12,651 bases of DNA, taken from contig CALFXW010000032.1 of assembly GCA_937957805.1 (NCBI GenBank), positions 1 through 12,651 of the forward strand, given 5' to 3'. The DNA comes from an uncultured Sphingopyxis sp. GTDB lineage: Bacteria; Pseudomonadota; Alphaproteobacteria; Sphingomonadales; Sphingomonadaceae. A program made the translations under genes and the position numbers. Below are positions 1 through 6,629 of this stretch, piece after piece. Each line of letters begins with the position of its first letter. The stretch's first letter is position 1. The notes under the pieces are model-generated. The model was given only the letters and a program-made list of their open reading frames with translations, ran no database searches and had not been told where the DNA came from.

Positions 1-500
1 GTGCCCCACCAGGCCGATCATCTCGCCGGGGCGGATGTCGAGATCGAGCCCGCTCAGCACGGTCAGCGTCTCGCCGCCGCGCTCGATGGCGAGGCCGCGC
101 GCGGCCAGGTCGCCACGCTGGAGCGGCTGAACAAGAGCGCGCTGGCGGAGATGCGCATGATGCTGTTCGAGCTGCGCCCGGACGCGCACGACCCCGACCA
201 CCCCCTCTGGAACCATGAAGTGCAGTGCGCCACCGAGGATAATCGCGGCGCCGACCTTGCCATCGATCGTCACGACGGCCTGGCCGCTAGCGGCGATCTC
301 GCCCCCGTCGCTGCGCGTCGAGGCGATTCGCTCGGCGGGGCGCGACCCCGAGCTCGCCGTGCTGCTGCTCGACGTGGTGCCGCTCGCGGAGGACGTGGTG
401 TCGTCGGTGGTCTCGGGGTCCTCGCGGCACGCCGCGCCGAGGGCGAGCGTGGCGCCGCCCTCCGGATCACTCCGCCCGGTGGAGAAGTGGTAGCGCGCGG
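1..500. other. Mosaic of about 100-bp unrelated fragments, probable assembly chimera
   Basis: Within 500 bases the protein resemblance switches family and strand several times. Bases 1 to about 108 read on the minus strand as the start of an ABC transporter ATPase (VLSGLDLDIRPGE then GLVG, just before the Walker A). Bases about 110 to 195 read on the plus strand as a HisKA_3 sensor-kinase segment (ALAEMRMMLFELRPD). Bases about 200 to 300 and 300 to 405 hold further short open pieces on opposite strands that I cannot assign firmly. The pieces are close to short-read length and visibly richer in G+C than the genes to the right. No single gene explains the stretch. The seam with the amine-oxidase gene lies at about 475-510. 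Confidence 0.65.
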
Positions 501-1518
501 TGCGCACCGACTCGCCGCGCGCCACATCGAAACGATCGACGGCAATGCCTGCCCCATCGCGCGCCACCCGCCAGACGATTGCCCCACGCGCAATATTATC
601 GGCAAAGCGCGCCGCCATCGCGCGGGCGAGCCGGGCATTCCCTTCCGGCCATGTCAGCAGCCCATCGCCCGCGCCATTGGCCGCCCAGCCGCGCCGTCCG
701 GCAAAATAATGGATGCCCGCCCATGCCGACACATGTTCGGGTTCGCAGCCATAATCATCACGGGTTGCATAGCGCACATGCCCCCACAAAATGGGCGACG
801 TCCAACCCTGTTGCCGCAGCCAGCTGGCAAAATCGATGCGGTCGAGCGCGCGATAGGCATCGTCGGCCGAACTATATGCAATTGGCAGGGCAAAGGCGGG
901 GCGACCATCCGCCCCAACCGCCGCCTGAAATTGCGCCAATGCGGCGTTAAAAGCGGTTAGATCGGCCACATCGCCGTCGCTAAGTCCGGTCGATGGCACC
1001 AACCCTTCGTGCCATTTGCCCTGCCACAAAATCCGTTCGTCAAGGTCGGCGCATAGTTGCAGCGGGTCGTAAATCGGGCGGCCCGCCGCATCGCGCCCGG
1101 TCACCATCCCCAATTTTTCGAGCAGGTGGATGATGGCGCGCGATTCGCGGTTTTGGACGGGCAGATAATGCGCGCCCAGCGGATAGGCGGATATGGCGTT
1201 GCGCCCGCCGCGCGCATTGCCGCCGACGTCATCCTCCAGCTCCAGCAGCGCAAAATCGCCAATCCCTGCCTCTGCCAATGCCCAGCCCGCCGCCAGTCCG
1301 GCAATGCCGCCCCCTGCAATGACAATGCCGCGCCGCTCGGTACGTGATGGTTCGGGAAATGCCCCGTCGCGCAGCCGGTGGCCGCGCGCGAAATCCGCAC
1401 CGCTCAATTCGCTGGAAATGTCGGGCGCATCCCCCCAGCTCCAGCCAATCGCCCCAAGGCCCAAAGCGCCCGCGCCGAGCGCCCCTGCGCCCAGCGCCGC
1501 ACGACGGCTAATTTTCAT
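1..1518 (-). CDS. Tat-exported FAD-dependent amine-oxidase-like protein, 3' end missing or chimeric
   Basis: The frame opens at ATG 1518 and stays open to the window edge, but only about residues 1-340 (down to roughly base 500) look like one coherent protein. Residues 1-26 form a twin-arginine signal (SRRAAL followed by an Ala/Gly/Leu-rich stretch), so export in folded form is predicted. A Rossmann dinucleotide motif (GGGIAG, residues 69-74) is followed by an acidic strand end (LLELED) and GGNARGG, as in flavin amine oxidases and phytoene-desaturase-like proteins. The likely role is FAD-dependent oxidation of an amine outside the cytoplasm. The start overlaps the stop of the aminopropyltransferase-like gene by 11 bases, which suggests translational coupling and a polyamine-related substrate (inference). 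The remaining C-terminal half, including the FAD- and substrate-closing segments expected of the family, is not visible. Below base 500 the translation turns into unrelated sequence. Confidence 0.75.
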   Translation of the reverse strand, partial: MKISRRAALGAGALGAGALGLGAIGWSWGDAPDISSELSGADFARGHRLRDGAFPEPSRTERRGIVIAGGGIAGLAAGWALAEAGIGDFALLELEDDVGGNARGGRNAISAYPLGAHYLPVQNRESRAIIHLLEKLGMVTGRDAAGRPIYDPLQLCADLDERILWQGKWHEGLVPSTGLSDGDVADLTAFNAALAQFQAAVGADGRPAFALPIAYSSADDAYRALDRIDFASWLRQQGWTSPILWGHVRYATRDDYGCEPEHVSAWAGIHYFAGRRGWAANGAGDGLLTWPEGNARLARAMAARFADNIARGAIVWRVARDGAGIAVDRFDVARGESVRTARYHFSTGRSDPEGGATLALGAACREDPETTDDTTSSASGTTSSSSTASSGSRPAERIASTRSDGGEIAASGQAVVTIDGKVGAAIILGGALHFMVPEGVVGVVRVRAQLEQHHAHLRQRALVQPLQRGDLAARGLAIERGGETLTVLSGLDLDIRPGEMIGLVGH

Positions 1519-3043
1519 AAACCGACCATTCGCGCGCGAACAGGCGCACCAATATCTGGTTGTCGAGCCGGTTTACCGCCACCCGTCTCCGCGCCATATC
1601 TGGCGGAAAATCAAACAGATGCGGCTCCTCTGCAGCCGTCACAAAACGGTTGCCGGCAATGATTTGCGCGCGCGCGGGGATGGGGCCGGTGCTGGCCAAT
1701 GTATAACCCCATTCGCCAAAGCTCGGCACATAGGCATGGTAGCTGCGGGTAGTGAACCCTGCTGCCTCCATCGTCGTTGCGACCGTCCAGAATGCACCGG
1801 GCGCGACCAGCGGCGATGTGCTCTGCACGCTCACCATCCCGCCCGGCGCAACGAGATGGGTGAGCGCGCGATAGAAGCTGTCGGTATAAAGCTTGCCAAT
1901 CGCAAAGTCGGTCGGGTCGGGAAAATCGACAATGATAACATCATATTGCTGCCGCGCGGCGCGCACCCAGCCAAAGGCATCAGCGTTGATGACGCGCACG
2001 CGCGGGTCATTGAGCGAACCATGGTTGAGGCGGGTGAGCAGCGCGCTGCGCCCGAATATCCGCGTCATTTCCGGGTCGAGATCGACCAAAGTGATGTCGG
2101 TGACGCCGGGGTAACGCAACACTTCGCGCGCGGCCAACCCATCCCCCCCACCAAGGATCAAAATATGACGCGGATTTGCCACCCGGCCCATCGCGGGGTG
2201 AACCAATGCTTCATGATAACGATATTCATCGCGCGATGAAAATTGCAGATTGCCGTTGAGATAGAGCCGTAAATCCCCCCCGCCGCGCGTAATCGCCAAC
2301 CGTTGATAGGGGGTGGAAACCGCATAAATGACATTTTCACCATAGCCCGCATTTTCCGACCAGCGCTGCAATTTTTCCGAATATATCATCCCGGCAAGCA
2401 AGAGCGCCGCAATCAGGATCGATGCAAATTTGTCCCCGCGCATCGCTCGCCGGTCAGGCAATACCCATAGCAGCAACATCGCGACACCAACATTCATCAG
2501 CCCGAACAGAAAGCCGGTGCGCACAAGGCCGATCATCGGCACCAACACCAGCGGAAAGAGCAAGGATGCCGCCAGCGCCCCGACATAATCAAAGGTCAGG
2601 ACGTTGGATACCGTATCGCTGAACGAATAGCGCCCGCGCAAAATGCGCATCAACAGTGGGATTTCCAAGCCGACAAAGGCACCGATGACAAAGACCAGCG
2701 CATAGAGGAGGATGCGGAAACTTTCGACATAGGGAAAGGCGATGAATAATGCCGCCGCTGAACAGCCCCCCAACAGTGCAATCAGCAATTCCACCCGGAC
2801 GAACAGCGCCAGTTCATCCTTTTTCACCCAGCGTGAGGCATAGCTGCCCATCCCCATCGCAAAGAGGTAGGTGCCGATGACGGTCGAAAATTGGGTAACG
2901 CTGTCGCCCAGCAAATAGCTGGCGATCGTGCTCGCCAGCAGTTCATAGACCAAACCGCAGGTGGCAACCGCAAAAACCGATGCCAAGAGCGCGATGACCA
3001 GCGGCGAGCGATGCGGCGGCTCGCCCGCTGGCGGTTCATCCAT
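1508..3043 (-). CDS. Membrane-anchored polyamine aminopropyltransferase (spermidine synthase)-like protein
   Basis: This is a 511-residue protein with about seven membrane spans in residues 14-222, followed by a soluble spermidine-synthase fold. The family transfers an aminopropyl group from decarboxylated S-adenosylmethionine to an amine. Visible motifs are the YQ entry strand near 246, the DE..YHE segment at 272-278, the nucleotide-binding loop GGGDG at 298-302, a VDLD strand end near 320 and the catalytic-type Asp373 in VDFPDP. The canonical PAEGLF-like substrate loop is altered (AIGKLYT), so the acceptor may not be putrescine. ATG 3043 is chosen because it overlaps the DUF350 stop by 8 bases; an in-frame TTG at 3070 would add nine residues. 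No strong ribosome binding site is seen at either, which suggests coupled translation. No S-adenosylmethionine decarboxylase lies in the window, so the donor would have to be made elsewhere. Confidence 0.88.
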   Translation of the reverse strand: MDEPPAGEPPHRSPLVIALLASVFAVATCGLVYELLASTIASYLLGDSVTQFSTVIGTYLFAMGMGSYASRWVKKDELALFVRVELLIALLGGCSAAALFIAFPYVESFRILLYALVFVIGAFVGLEIPLLMRILRGRYSFSDTVSNVLTFDYVGALAASLLFPLVLVPMIGLVRTGFLFGLMNVGVAMLLLWVLPDRRAMRGDKFASILIAALLLAGMIYSEKLQRWSENAGYGENVIYAVSTPYQRLAITRGGGDLRLYLNGNLQFSSRDEYRYHEALVHPAMGRVANPRHILILGGGDGLAAREVLRYPGVTDITLVDLDPEMTRIFGRSALLTRLNHGSLNDPRVRVINADAFGWVRAARQQYDVIIVDFPDPTDFAIGKLYTDSFYRALTHLVAPGGMVSVQSTSPLVAPGAFWTVATTMEAAGFTTRSYHAYVPSFGEWGYTLASTGPIPARAQIIAGNRFVTAAEEPHLFDFPPDMARRRVAVNRLDNQILVRLFAREWSVYEN

Positions 3044-3245
3044 GGATGGCGGCAGCAACGATGATGGCAAGGCCTAGCGCGAACAGCCCCGCAAATTGCG
3101 CGACCGCCAGATTCTGCTTGTCCTTGATTTCTTCCCATAATTTGCCCGGCGTCAGGGCGTCGAACACTATGAAACCGACCGCCAGCACGCCGATGCCGAC
3201 GAGGGCATAGATCAGGCTGGGAATGAGTTGGGGTAAGCTGGCCAT
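3036..3245 (-). CDS. Small two-span membrane protein, DUF350 family (YjfL-like), single repeat
   Basis: This is a 69-residue protein with two hydrophobic segments (about 10-30 and 46-66) joined by a short charged loop (TPGKLWEEIKDKQN). The topology and the ALVGIGVLAVGFIVFDAL segment match DUF350, the family of E. coli YjfL, whose function is unknown. Many DUF350 proteins carry two such repeats with four spans; this one has one, so it may act as a dimer (inference). The start at ATG 3245 is well supported by an AAGGAGGGA ribosome binding site at 3251-3259. This is the strongest such site inside the operon, suggesting the protein is made in higher amount than its neighbours. Its 3' end overlaps the aminopropyltransferase-like gene. 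Confidence 0.85.
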   Translation of the reverse strand: MASLPQLIPSLIYALVGIGVLAVGFIVFDALTPGKLWEEIKDKQNLAVAQFAGLFALGLAIIVAAAIHG

Positions 3246-3263
3246 AATATTCCCTCCTTAAAA

Positions 3264-3410
3264 TTACTTGTGCGTGGGGCCGTAAATGCCCGCGCCGCGC
3301 GATGCCTGTGATGTGCTGGCAAAGGGTGATGTGCCGACAATTGCCGCGTAAAGGAACCAGCCGCTGATGCCAGTAGCCCAAAGTGCATAGAGGATTGTGC
3401 CCAGACGCAT
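3264..3410 (-). CDS. Single-span membrane microprotein, function unknown
   Basis: A 48-residue reading frame fills the gap between the large DUF4178 gene and DUF350. It begins MRLGTILYALWATGISGW, has one hydrophobic span (about residues 3-26) and ends in a polar tail with GAGIYGPTHK before TAA. Two ATG codons are adjacent, at 3413 and 3410. The second is preferred because a GGAGG core lies about 6 bases upstream of it. It shares one base with the preceding stop (TGATG); the first would give an ATGA overlap. Both arrangements imply coupled translation. The tight fit, ribosome binding site and membrane-protein character support a real gene. I do not recognise a named family. In context it is probably a small subunit of the membrane assembly formed by the DUF350 and DUF4178 proteins (inference). 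Confidence 0.75.
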   Translation of the reverse strand: MRLGTILYALWATGISGWFLYAAIVGTSPFASTSQASRGAGIYGPTHK

Positions 3411-4822
3411 CATTTCCCTCCCTTAAAGCCGCGCCAAATCAGGAAAATCGGCGGTATCATCAGCAAAAATAGCGCGAGGATGAAGTTGGAGAAAAATATC
3501 CCCCCGGTGCTCACACCCGTTTCAACCGCGATGCTTTGGCTGCCCCAGCCGCGTGGCGCAGGCCAGCTATGCGCCGAAGCATCGACCACCAGATCATAAT
3601 CGCCCGCCGGAACGCTCGCCAATTTGACCGATCCGCTATCGCTCCCTTCGGTCCATGGCCCGTCGCTATCGCTGCCCGAATATCGTTCCACCACACCATA
3701 AGCGGCAATTGATTGTTGGCTGGTGCGTTCGACCAAGGTCACGTCGGCATCAATCCATGCATTGTCCAACCCCGGCGCGTCGGTGCGGATGACCACCCGC
3801 TGGGAGGATGAATCAAAACGCAACGGCCCGAAACGCAATGTTTTTTCCGGCCCATCCAACTGCAATTGATAGGTGAATTTCTGTTCCGACATGCCCCGAC
3901 CGGCGAGCGCAATCATGATGAGGATCATCAGCCCCGCCGCAATCGCGCCAATTTTGGCAAGCGTCCATGCACGCGCAAAGGGGCCGGGTAAATCACCGGT
4001 CATCCAGCCCGATTTGGCGGGGGCCACACCGTCCGCAAAGGCCGATGCGCCGGTGGCTTTTGCCATTGCGGCACCCGCTGCGGGGTCGTGCGACAGGCCG
4101 AATTGTTCGGCAACCGCATCACCGCGCGCAAAGCCGCGCATTTCGCCCTGCCCAATGGGTTCAGAGACGGTCCAATTGACCTCGCCTGCCGATTCCTCGC
4201 AGCTCAAACTATAATCGCCGGCGTAAAAATTGGTCAGGCGCGCCACATCCCCGCGCTGCACGCGCCAGTAAAATTCGCCCACCACGCGGCGAACCTCGGC
4301 ATCCCAGCTTTCTGCATCCTCATTGTAAAATTGCATCGATGCATATTGGGCCGATGCGCCCGATGTCTGCGGCAGGCTGGTCAACATCGTGCCGAACGAC
4401 CATCCTTCGCTGTCACGCACCAGCCAGCGATAGCCATGATAGGGGTTGAAGAGCAGAAATTCGTCCCAGCTCTCCTCCTCCGTCGCGCGCTCGACATAGC
4501 CGACGAGTTGATATTCATGCCCCTTGACCCAGCCGCGCGAACCCAGCGGCAATGGCAGGTCGGAAACCTGTTCATTATACCGTTCGATGAGCGCGACTTC
4601 GGGCGTCGCCACGTCGAGGATGGATCCGCAATATTGGCAGGCAACGCTGATGGAATAACCCGCCGCACGCATTTCGACGCTGCCGCCGCAATTGGGGCAA
4701 GTGACCGCCTTGGTCGCAGCTGCAGGTGCCGGCGCGGCAGGGGCTGGCGCATTTTGCGGCGCTGCCGCCCCATCCCATGGGCCATTTGTCGGCGGATTAT
4801 CTGCCCCCCCAACCATCGTCAT
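3410..4822 (-). CDS. Zinc-ribbon DUF4178 protein with two membrane spans
   Basis: This is a 470-residue protein. An Ala/Pro-rich N-terminal leader is followed by a four-cysteine zinc ribbon (CPNC at 42-45 and CQYC at 62-65), then a DUF4178-type beta-rich region. The region's typical pattern is visible at about 94-145 (GSRGWVKGHEYQLVGYV, then WDEFLLFNPYHGYRWL). One membrane span lies near 288-307, a further beta-rich region at about 315-435 and a C-terminal span at 441-463 with a short basic tail. The function of DUF4178 is unknown; the family recurs beside DUF350 and polyamine-type enzymes. ATG 4822 is chosen because it forms an ATGA overlap with the preceding gene; an in-frame GTG at 4873 would add 17 residues but overlap the upstream gene by 55 bases. 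The beta-rich domain between the spans is probably on the opposite side of the membrane from the zinc ribbon (inference). Confidence 0.87.
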   Translation of the reverse strand: MTMVGGADNPPTNGPWDGAAAPQNAPAPAAPAPAAATKAVTCPNCGGSVEMRAAGYSISVACQYCGSILDVATPEVALIERYNEQVSDLPLPLGSRGWVKGHEYQLVGYVERATEEESWDEFLLFNPYHGYRWLVRDSEGWSFGTMLTSLPQTSGASAQYASMQFYNEDAESWDAEVRRVVGEFYWRVQRGDVARLTNFYAGDYSLSCEESAGEVNWTVSEPIGQGEMRGFARGDAVAEQFGLSHDPAAGAAMAKATGASAFADGVAPAKSGWMTGDLPGPFARAWTLAKIGAIAAGLMILIMIALAGRGMSEQKFTYQLQLDGPEKTLRFGPLRFDSSSQRVVIRTDAPGLDNAWIDADVTLVERTSQQSIAAYGVVERYSGSDSDGPWTEGSDSGSVKLASVPAGDYDLVVDASAHSWPAPRGWGSQSIAVETGVSTGGIFFSNFILALFLLMIPPIFLIWRGFKGGK

Positions 4823-5493
4823 GCCGCCTGAAAATTGGGGGGCGTCCACCCCTCTATTGTGCGCAGATTCCACGCCTTGAGGTCAGCGAGCGAGACGACA
4901 TCGCCGACATAAAGGCTCGCGCCATCATCATCGCGTTGAAAGGATGCAATTTTATGCGTCGTCGAACGGAAATCGGCGCTCATAATCGACCAGTCATTGC
5001 CGCAGCGAAAGGGTAATTCCCCCTCACTCGCCAAAATCTGCGCGGTTTTAATGTCGGTCGCGGTGAAGCGCACGCCGTCGAGGTCGAAAGCATCGCCGAC
5101 GCTGGGGGTCTGTCCACCAACATAGGCAGTAATTTGCGACAGGTTCAGCCCGTCGAGCGGCCGTTCGCGGGTCAGCATATAATCGCCCATCGCTTCCCCC
5201 AACCAGGCGTTGGAACCATCGTCGAACAGCAGCAGCCATTCATTCCAGCTGCCGTCCGACCAGCCCCAGCGGATCCGCCCGATGACCGAAAAATGCACCC
5301 CATCGTGCGCCCCCTGCGTCCCCAATTGGATGGGCGACACATCAAAGGGCAAAATAGCTGCCTGCCCAATATTTTCCAGCGCACCATCGCGGCGCACAAC
5401 GGTCGACCGGCACGCCGCGCATATCTTTACCGGTAGCGCGGGTGACGACCAGTTGAGCGGTGCGCCGCAATTGGGGCAGGCAGCAGATTCCAT
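4819..5493 (-). CDS. Short soluble zinc-ribbon DUF4178 protein
   Basis: This is a 224-residue protein that opens directly with a zinc ribbon (CPNC at 6-9 and CAAC at 25-28) and continues as a DUF4178-type domain. The marker segment is IRWGWSDGSWNEWLLLFDDGS followed by AWLGEAMGDY, the same order seen in the membrane-bound paralogue downstream (ESWDEFLLFNPYHGYRWL). No membrane span or signal peptide is visible, so it is probably cytoplasmic. It sits 9 bases after the SPFH gene stop and overlaps the next gene by four bases (ATGA). The start ATG 5493 puts the first cysteine at residue 6, leaving little room for a later start. No strong ribosome binding site is visible, so translation may depend on the SPFH gene. 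Function unknown; a scaffold or metal-binding partner of the operon's membrane complex is an inference. Confidence 0.87.
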   Translation of the reverse strand: MESAACPNCGAPLNWSSPALPVKICAACRSTVVRRDGALENIGQAAILPFDVSPIQLGTQGAHDGVHFSVIGRIRWGWSDGSWNEWLLLFDDGSNAWLGEAMGDYMLTRERPLDGLNLSQITAYVGGQTPSVGDAFDLDGVRFTATDIKTAQILASEGELPFRCGNDWSIMSADFRSTTHKIASFQRDDDGASLYVGDVVSLADLKAWNLRTIEGWTPPNFQAA

Positions 5494-5502
5494 CAGTCTG
5501 GC

Positions 5503-6513
5503 TTATTTGACACGCGACAAAATGTCAGATTTTTTGGCGTCAAACTCCTCCTGGCTAATGGCGCCGATGGTCAGCAATTTGTGCAGTTTTTCGATGAGGG
5601 CAAAGGGGTCTTCCTCCGCCGCAGGTGCTGCTGCTGGCGCTGCCGGGGCGGCGGCAGGTTGCGGGGCCATGGCGCTGGCCATCGCGCTCGCCATTGCGGC
5701 ACCGGTCGCGGCACCCGCGCCAAGTCCGGCAAGGCCGCCTTCTTGATTGGCGGCATCGCGGATCGCCTCTGCCGTCTGGAACTTGGTATATTGATTGAGG
5801 TCACCGACCACGCGCATCGAGGATGCACGGTCGAGATATTCCTGCACATTTTCAGGCAGCGAGACGCTTTCGATGAAAAAGCTCTGCACCTTCAGGCCCC
5901 ATTGGGCATATTGCTTGCTCACCTCTGCCTTCAGCACATCCGACATGAGCTGCTGGTTGGCCGCAAGGTCGAGGAAGGCATGTTCCGAACCGCCAAGCCC
6001 GGTGGCAATCGCGGTCGCAATCGCCGAACGCAGCTGCGGTTCGACATTTTCGATGCGCGTTTTTTCGGTGGTGCCGACAATCGTCGCCATGAAGGTCGCC
6101 ACATCCTCCACCCGAAAGCTGTAACCGCCAAAGGCGCGCAGGCGGATGGCACCAAATTCCTTGTCACGCACGGTCACCGGCTGGGGCGTGCCCCATTTCA
6201 GGTTGATCTGTTCTTTCTGGCTGAAAAAGACGACATCGGATTTGAAGGGGGACTTGAACCCCTTGTCCCAATTCATCAGCGCGGTGAGCAGCGGCAGGGT
6301 CTGCGTATTCAGCGTATACATGCCGGGGGTGAAAATGTCCGCAATCCGCCCTTCATTGAAAAAGGCGGCCAATTGCCCTTCACGCACCGTCAATTGCGCG
6401 CCGTTCTGGATTTCGCGATCCTGCATGGGATAACGATAGGCGAGGTCACCCGCCGTTTCGGTCCAGTCGATGATGTCGATGAACTGTTTGGTCAGAAAAT
6501 CGAGAATAGCCAC
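5503..6513 (-). CDS. SPFH/band-7 domain protein with C-terminal SHOCT domain
   Basis: This is a 336-residue protein. Residues about 30-245 resemble the bacterial SPFH group typified by YdjI-like proteins: AAFFNEGRIADIFTPGMYTL, then an ALMNWDKGFKSPFKSDVVF region and a long helix containing YAQWGLKVQSFFIESVSLPE. A low-complexity Ala/Pro/Met/Gly linker (about 258-299) leads to a C-terminal SHOCT module (IEKLHKLLTIGAISQEEFDAKKSDIL), which usually mediates oligomerisation or membrane recruitment. There is no N-terminal membrane span, unlike flotillins. It is the first gene of the operon and probably forms a ring or lattice that gathers the membrane enzymes (inference). The GTG start at 6513 is supported by an AAAGGAGA site at 6521-6528 with 7-base spacing; a promoter-like sequence lies just upstream. 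Confidence 0.9.
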   Translation of the reverse strand: MAILDFLTKQFIDIIDWTETAGDLAYRYPMQDREIQNGAQLTVREGQLAAFFNEGRIADIFTPGMYTLNTQTLPLLTALMNWDKGFKSPFKSDVVFFSQKEQINLKWGTPQPVTVRDKEFGAIRLRAFGGYSFRVEDVATFMATIVGTTEKTRIENVEPQLRSAIATAIATGLGGSEHAFLDLAANQQLMSDVLKAEVSKQYAQWGLKVQSFFIESVSLPENVQEYLDRASSMRVVGDLNQYTKFQTAEAIRDAANQEGGLAGLGAGAATGAAMASAMASAMAPQPAAAPAAPAAAPAAEEDPFALIEKLHKLLTIGAISQEEFDAKKSDILSRVK

Positions 6514-6520
6514 GGGTCAG

Positions 6521-6528
6521 TCTCCTTT
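6521..6528 (-). promoter_or_regulatory. Ribosome binding site fixing the GTG start of the SPFH gene
   Basis: On the minus strand the sequence AAAGGAGA lies 7 bases before GTG 6513. It decides this non-ATG start over the internal ATG at residue 30, which would cut into the SPFH domain. Confidence 0.7.
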
Positions 6529-6541
6529 GGACAGGTGGCAC

Positions 6542-6571
6542 ATGAAATGGCCCCACTCTGTCCGGCGTCAA
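6542..6571 (-). promoter_or_regulatory. Candidate sigma-70-type promoter of the SPFH-to-amine-oxidase operon
   Basis: The minus strand shows TTGACG (complement of 6566-6571) and TTTCAT (complement of 6542-6547) separated by 18 bases. The first matches the -35 consensus at five of six positions and the second the -10 consensus at four of six. Transcription would start near 6535 and give a leader of about 20 bases containing the ribosome binding site. The region lies between two genes of the same orientation, so the promoter would separate the operon from the acyl-CoA dehydrogenase gene upstream. Confidence 0.4.
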
Positions 6572-6578
6572 GTATCTG

Positions 6579-6600
6579 CTGTGTTATTTTTTTAATACAG
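6579..6600. repeat. Imperfect 22-bp inverted repeat upstream of the SPFH promoter
   Basis: The arms CTGTGTTA and TAATACAG are complementary at seven of eight positions around a run of six T. The repeat ends 8 bases upstream of the candidate -35 element, a usual place for an operator. It could instead be a weak terminator for the acyl-CoA dehydrogenase gene, whose stop is 30 bases away, but on the minus strand no T-run follows the stem. Confidence 0.35.
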
Positions 6601-6629
6601 GCGCGACCCGTTGCAAGCCCCCTTTTGCC

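Noticed and set aside
300..405. Plus-strand piece containing DPELAVLLLDVV
   Set aside because: It could recall FdrA or a response regulator receiver, but it is too short and ambiguous to assign, and lies in the suspected chimera.
1..960. Long plus-strand open frame of about 319 codons
   Set aside because: It is antisense to the coherent FAD protein over 500-960 and runs through the mosaic below. Its translation is Arg/Pro/Ala-rich with no domain, as expected of a shadow frame in GC-rich DNA.
1193..2239. Plus-strand open frame of about 348 codons
   Set aside because: It crosses the junction of two well-supported minus-strand genes and shows no recognisable motif.
3044..3070. TTG start for the aminopropyltransferase-like protein
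   Set aside because: The added nine residues carry no feature and no ribosome binding site precedes TTG. ATG 3043 overlaps the DUF350 stop more tightly.
4823..4873. Longer start (GTG 4873) for the membrane DUF4178 protein
   Set aside because: It would overlap the preceding gene by 55 bases, whereas ATG 4822 gives the standard ATGA overlap and loses no domain.
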